A DNA stretch of 8,218 nucleotides from JAAFHS01 sp031396505 (GTDB lineage Bacteria; Pseudomonadota; Alphaproteobacteria; Rhodobacterales; Rhodobacteraceae): contig JANNKX010000152.1 of NCBI GenBank assembly GCA_031396505.1, forward strand, positions 1-8,218. Reading direction: 5' to 3'. Each line of letters begins with the position of its first letter. Within the stretch, counting starts at the first letter, position 1. The translations under genes and the position numbers were made by a program. The notes under the pieces were generated by a model. That model had not been told where the DNA came from, made no database searches, and worked only from the letters and a program-made list of their open reading frames with translations. Shown piece after piece: positions 6,105 to 8,218 of the stretch.

Positions 6105-6126
6105 GGGGTCGGCATCATCCGGCCCC
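6105..6126 (+). repeat. Hairpin just after amtB
   Basis: GGGGTCGG (6105-6112) pairs with CCGGCCCC (6119-6126), eight pairs including one G-U, around a 6-base loop starting 7 bases after the amtB stop. No T-run follows. It may protect the 3' end upstream of the real terminator. Confidence 0.35.
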
Positions 6127-6171
6127 CCGATCGGCGCGCTGCGGGATCCTTCCCCCAAAGCGCTGATGTCG

Positions 6172-6205
6172 CGGCCCGCAGGTTCCCGGACCTGCGGGCC
6201 GTTTT
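6172..6205 (+). terminator. Rho-independent terminator of glnK-amtB
   Basis: A perfect 12-bp GC-rich stem (CGGCCCGCAGGT at 6172-6183 with ACCTGCGGGCCG at 6190-6201), a 6-base loop and TTTT at 6202-6205 lie 73 bases past amtB. The convergent GYD-domain gene ends 20 bases further on. Its transcript would form the same stem but without a T-run. Confidence 0.85.
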
Positions 6206-6225
6206 CGTATTGGTATGGTGTGCTG

Positions 6226-6558
6226 TCAGCCCATGGGTGATTTATAGCTGCCCGTGGCCTTTCCGGCCATTTTCATCGCACCCATCGCATCCTCGATCGA
6301 CATCAGCTTGATGGTGGAGGATGCCGATACGGTGCCTGCTGCCGCCACCGCCATGGCCCCCGCCGCCATCATCTGATCATTTGGGCCTTCGATCAGGCAG
6401 ATCACGTCATAGGTTCCGAACGCAAAAAACATGTGATGCAGCGTGCCACCCAAGCCTTCAATCAGCTTGGTTGCGGCGGCTTTGCGGTCGGATGGATTGG
6501 CGACCATCGCCTTGATCGCTGCTGGTGTGTAGGACAACTGATACAGATAAAATGACAT
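6226..6558 (-). CDS. Small GYD-domain protein, Met-rich
   Basis: This 110-residue soluble protein resembles the GYD family (Pfam GYD, COG4274), small alpha/beta proteins of unknown biochemical role. The fit is shown by an opening strand (YLYQLSYT), a helix with AIKAMVANPSDRKAAATKLIEGLGG, then HHMFFAFGTYDVICLIEGPND, where GTYD is the family's signature turn, and a final helix with STIKLMSIEDAMGAMKMAG. Eleven of 110 residues are Met, and there is an HHM cluster. No signal peptide or membrane segment is visible. The start at 6558 is supported by AAAGGA about 7 bases upstream; an out-of-frame ATG lies between. It stands alone, convergent with amtB and separated by about 200 bases from the anti-sigma gene. 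An inverted repeat upstream may regulate it. A role in nitrogen control is not implied by convergence alone. Confidence 0.85.
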   Translation of the reverse strand: MSFYLYQLSYTPAAIKAMVANPSDRKAAATKLIEGLGGTLHHMFFAFGTYDVICLIEGPNDQMMAAGAMAVAAAGTVSASSTIKLMSIEDAMGAMKMAGKATGSYKSPMG

Positions 6559-6602
6559 GACATGGTCCTTTCAAACAAAAGGCCTGCTTTGCTACGATGG
6601 TC

Positions 6603-6629
6603 TGCCTTGAATGTTGATACAGCAAGGCA
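6603..6629 (-). promoter_or_regulatory. Inverted repeat upstream of the GYD-domain gene, possible operator
   Basis: TGCCTTG (6603-6609) and CAAGGCA (6623-6629) are perfect 7-bp arms with a 13-bp AT-richer spacer, 45-71 bases before the gene's ATG. Position and dyad symmetry fit a regulator site. No convincing -35/-10 pair could be assigned. Confidence 0.35.
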
Positions 6630-6655
6630 AAGCCCGTGCACCGTCCCAGTGACGG

Positions 6656-6681
6656 AAAAGGCAGTCAAGGCAGCCACTGCC
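6656..6681 (-). terminator. Weak candidate terminator of the sigma/anti-sigma transcript
   Basis: Read on the minus strand, GGCAGT and ACTGCC (arms at 6681-6676 and 6665-6660) form a 6-bp stem with a 10-base loop, followed by TTTT (6659-6656). It lies about 77 bases after the anti-sigma stop. The large loop and short T-run make it weak. Confidence 0.35.
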
Positions 6682-6757
6682 ACCAATGTTCATAGCACAG
6701 AATCAGGCGCTGTTCCGCCCCAAAACTCGCCCCTCACGTCCCGAAAGGCGGCGCGGA

Positions 6758-7525
6758 TCACAGTAACTGGTCATAGGCCGCATCGGCGATCTCGCGTAGC
6801 GCCTTCCGGGGCAGGTCGCCTACCACGGCACAGCTTAGCCCCTCATCGCTCCAGAACACGGTATTCGTCGCACCATCCGACGCGAACTGAAATGCGGCAC
6901 CGTTGCCCTGATCCTGCGGCAGAATGTACAGCGTCACCCGCGCACCCGCCGCATCTTCGTACATGTAGAACGCGGCAGGCCCGCTGGGCGACGGCACGAT
7001 CCGCCCGCCCAGCAGGGCAAAACCCGCGCCCGCAAAATCCGGCGGCTGCATGTCGCGGCCCATGCGTTTGGACATCCATGTGTTCAGATGGGCGCTGTCG
7101 GAGGCAGGCACCTCAACCGGATGGCGGACTTCGGCGACAAAGGTCTGATGCGCCTGCACCGCGTTCATCTGCAGGCTGGCAAGTTGCGGGGCAATGGCCG
7201 TTGCATCGCGCGCGACCCAGCCGACCGCGGCCCCGACGACCAGCACAGCAAGCAACGCGGCAACCTGCCACAGCGGATTGCGCAGGGGCGGGGCTGCCTC
7301 GGCCCGGCGGATGACATCGCGCAACCTGGCGGGCACGGGTTCATCGGCGATGGGAGCATAAAGCGCGGCAAGGGCGGCATCCTGGGCCGCCCAATCGGCC
7401 AGCATTGCCTGCGCTGACGGATCATCGGCAAGGCGCACGGCGATCCGGCTGGCCGCATCGGGGGGCAGGGTGCCGCTGTGCCATGCAAGCAGGTCATCAT
7501 CGGACAGAGGCGGGGTCTGGGTCAT
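6758..7525 (-). CDS. Membrane anti-sigma factor (COG5662-like)
   Basis: This 255-residue single-pass membrane protein is the presumed antagonist of the ECF sigma factor encoded directly before it. The N-terminal cytoplasmic part (DDDLLAWHSGTLPPDAASRIAVRLADDPSAQ...) resembles anti-sigma domains of the RsiW/COG5662 type. There is no His-x3-Cys-x2-Cys zinc motif; that region has no cysteine at all. One membrane helix lies at about residues 86-104 (WQVAALLAVLVVGAAVGWV). The periplasmic C-terminus carries FALLGGRIVPSPSGPAAFYMYED, VTLYILP and a final helical segment, a pattern common in alphaproteobacterial COG5662 proteins. The only cysteine is in LSCAVVG near the end. ATG overlaps the sigma stop as ATGA, indicating translational coupling and roughly matched amounts of the two proteins. 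The signal it senses cannot be read from sequence. Confidence 0.85.
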   Translation of the reverse strand: MTQTPPLSDDDLLAWHSGTLPPDAASRIAVRLADDPSAQAMLADWAAQDAALAALYAPIADEPVPARLRDVIRRAEAAPPLRNPLWQVAALLAVLVVGAAVGWVARDATAIAPQLASLQMNAVQAHQTFVAEVRHPVEVPASDSAHLNTWMSKRMGRDMQPPDFAGAGFALLGGRIVPSPSGPAAFYMYEDAAGARVTLYILPQDQGNGAAFQFASDGATNTVFWSDEGLSCAVVGDLPRKALREIADAAYDQLL

Positions 7526-8049
7526 GGCTTTACTTCTTTCTGCCCAAGGGCGTGGCCTTTGGGGTCGTCCGTGGTGCGCCCGGTCAGGATGCGCAATGTG
7601 GCCCGTGCGCGCGCAAGTCGCGACATCAGCGTGCCCTTGGGGATGGCCAGAATGGAGGCGGCCTCATCAAACGTGCGGCCTTCCAGTGCGACCATCAGCA
7701 GGGCGGCGCGCTGGTCAACGGGCAGGCGGCCCATGGCGGCATGCACTTCGGCCAGTGCCAGATGCGCCTCTTGCCCGCCCGACTGTGCGGGTTCGCTGGC
7801 AAGGTCCTGCACGGCCACCAGATGCCCCGCAGGGCCCGCCGCGCGGAGCAGATCGCGGTGCCGGTTCAGCATGATGCGAAAGAGCCAGGCCTGCACCGGG
7901 CCGTCACCGCGCCACATCTGGCGTTTGGCAACGGCCCGTTCCAGGCAATCCTGCACCAGATCATCGGCGCGCGCGCGGTCGCGCACCAGCGCATGCGCAT
8001 AGCGGCGCAGGGCGGGAATCGCAGCCTCGATCTGGTCCAGCATGGTCAT
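7522..8049 (-). CDS. ECF-type RNA polymerase sigma factor
   Basis: This 175-residue two-domain sigma-70 family protein has only regions 2 and 4, typical of ECF sigma factors that direct RNA polymerase to stress or envelope regulons. Region 2 contains LRRYAHALVRDRARADDLVQ (core-binding, DDLVQDCLERA at 29-39) and AWLFRIMLNRHRDLLR for -10 recognition. Region 4 spans about 105-155, with LPVDQRAALLMVALEG and the helix-turn-helix FDEAASILAIPKGTLMSRLARAR. The linker is acidic and Gln/Ser-rich. There is no N- or C-terminal extension suggesting a special class. The start could be the ATG at 8049 or the one at 8043; neither has a strong ribosome site. The gene is 15 bases after the COG4315-type gene and overlaps the anti-sigma gene by 4 bases, so all three look co-transcribed. 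I cannot assign an ECF group. Confidence 0.92.
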   Translation of the reverse strand: MTMLDQIEAAIPALRRYAHALVRDRARADDLVQDCLERAVAKRQMWRGDGPVQAWLFRIMLNRHRDLLRAAGPAGHLVAVQDLASEPAQSGGQEAHLALAEVHAAMGRLPVDQRAALLMVALEGRTFDEAASILAIPKGTLMSRLARARATLRILTGRTTDDPKGHALGQKEVKP

Positions 8050-8064
8050 CGCAGGACTTTCGGG

Positions 8065-8218
8065 TCAGGGTTTGGCAACATGCCAGACATCACCTTTGCC
8101 GTCGCCGGTGATATCGCCGGGGGCCACATCGGTGACAAAGGTGTAAAGCGGCAGGCTCTTGTACGTCCACTGCTTTGCGCCATCGGCGCGGTCGATGATG
8201 GCCCAGTCGCCTTCGGCC
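8065..8218 (-). CDS. COG4315-type protein with Yx(FWY)xxD motif, C-terminal fragment
   Basis: These are the last 50 residues of a gene continuing beyond the right edge. I translated them from the minus strand, ending at TGA 8067-8065. They include GDWAIIDRADGAKQWTYKSL followed by PLYTFVTD, then GDITGDGKGDVWHVAKP at the C-terminus. This pattern (DG..QW.Y...PLY.F..D...GD.TGDG...VWH) is that of the Lipoprotein_15/COG4315 family, and YTFVTD is its namesake motif. These are small secreted or lipid-anchored proteins of unknown function, often built from repeats of this unit. The signal peptide is outside the window, so lipidation is unverified. The ECF sigma gene starts 15 bases downstream. That suggests the protein belongs to the sigma factor's operon, perhaps as a target or sensor partner, which is inference. 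Confidence 0.85.
   Translation of the reverse strand, partial: AEGDWAIIDRADGAKQWTYKSLPLYTFVTDVAPGDITGDGKGDVWHVAKP

Noticed and set aside
6562..7314. A 250-codon plus-strand frame opposite the anti-sigma gene
   Set aside because: The translation is Arg/Pro/Ser-rich and antisense to a recognisable anti-sigma factor.
1..8218. A mobile element, CRISPR array, tRNA/rRNA or novel defence system
   Set aside because: No transposase, integrase, spaced direct-repeat array, cloverleaf or unfamiliar multi-gene cassette was seen. All long genes fall in recognised families and base composition is even apart from short intergenic islands.

Overview
The window is GC-rich chromosomal DNA from an alphaproteobacterium, most likely a member of the Rhodobacterales (Roseobacter/Rhodobacter group). 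The evidence is protein-level resemblance: a PrtD-type type I secretion ATPase start, an mlaA-mlaC pair with a twin-arginine signal on MlaC, a glnK-amtB pair with a signal-peptide-bearing AmtB, a bifunctional penicillin-binding protein with a cysteine-containing insert, and an ECF sigma/anti-sigma pair of the COG5662 type. I see no phage, plasmid, transposase, CRISPR or RNA gene, and no defence or biosynthetic cluster. Most of it is ordinary core-genome content, and the more interesting signals are small ones in the junctions.

Layout, left to right. Positions 1-197 (minus) hold the N-terminus of a type I secretion ABC transporter. It diverges from mlaA (363-1139, plus), which overlaps mlaC (1129-1740, plus); together these are an outer-membrane lipoprotein and a periplasmic lipid carrier of the Mla phospholipid transport pathway. 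A terminator-like hairpin follows mlaC. The convergent gap 1741-1915 carries two further strong inverted repeats. A class A penicillin-binding protein occupies 1916-4051 (minus).

The 263-bp divergent region 4052-4314 lies between that gene and glnK. It contains an AT-rich island (about 4149-4210) with a dyad resembling an NtrC site, phased GTGCA boxes and a weak sigma-54-like motif. It is followed by glnK (4315-4653) and amtB (4683-6098), the nitrogen-sensing PII protein and the ammonium channel it gates. A strong terminator (6172-6205) follows amtB.

The rest lies on the minus strand: a Met-rich GYD-domain protein (6226-6558), then a separate gene group read right to left. That group is the C-terminus of a COG4315-type protein (8065-8218, running off the window), an ECF sigma factor (7522-8049) and its membrane anti-sigma factor (6758-7525). 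Sigma and anti-sigma overlap by ATGA.

No intergenic stretch exceeds 300 bases. The functional themes are cell-envelope upkeep (Mla, PBP), nitrogen sensing and uptake (glnK-amtB), and an envelope or stress-type ECF signalling unit.
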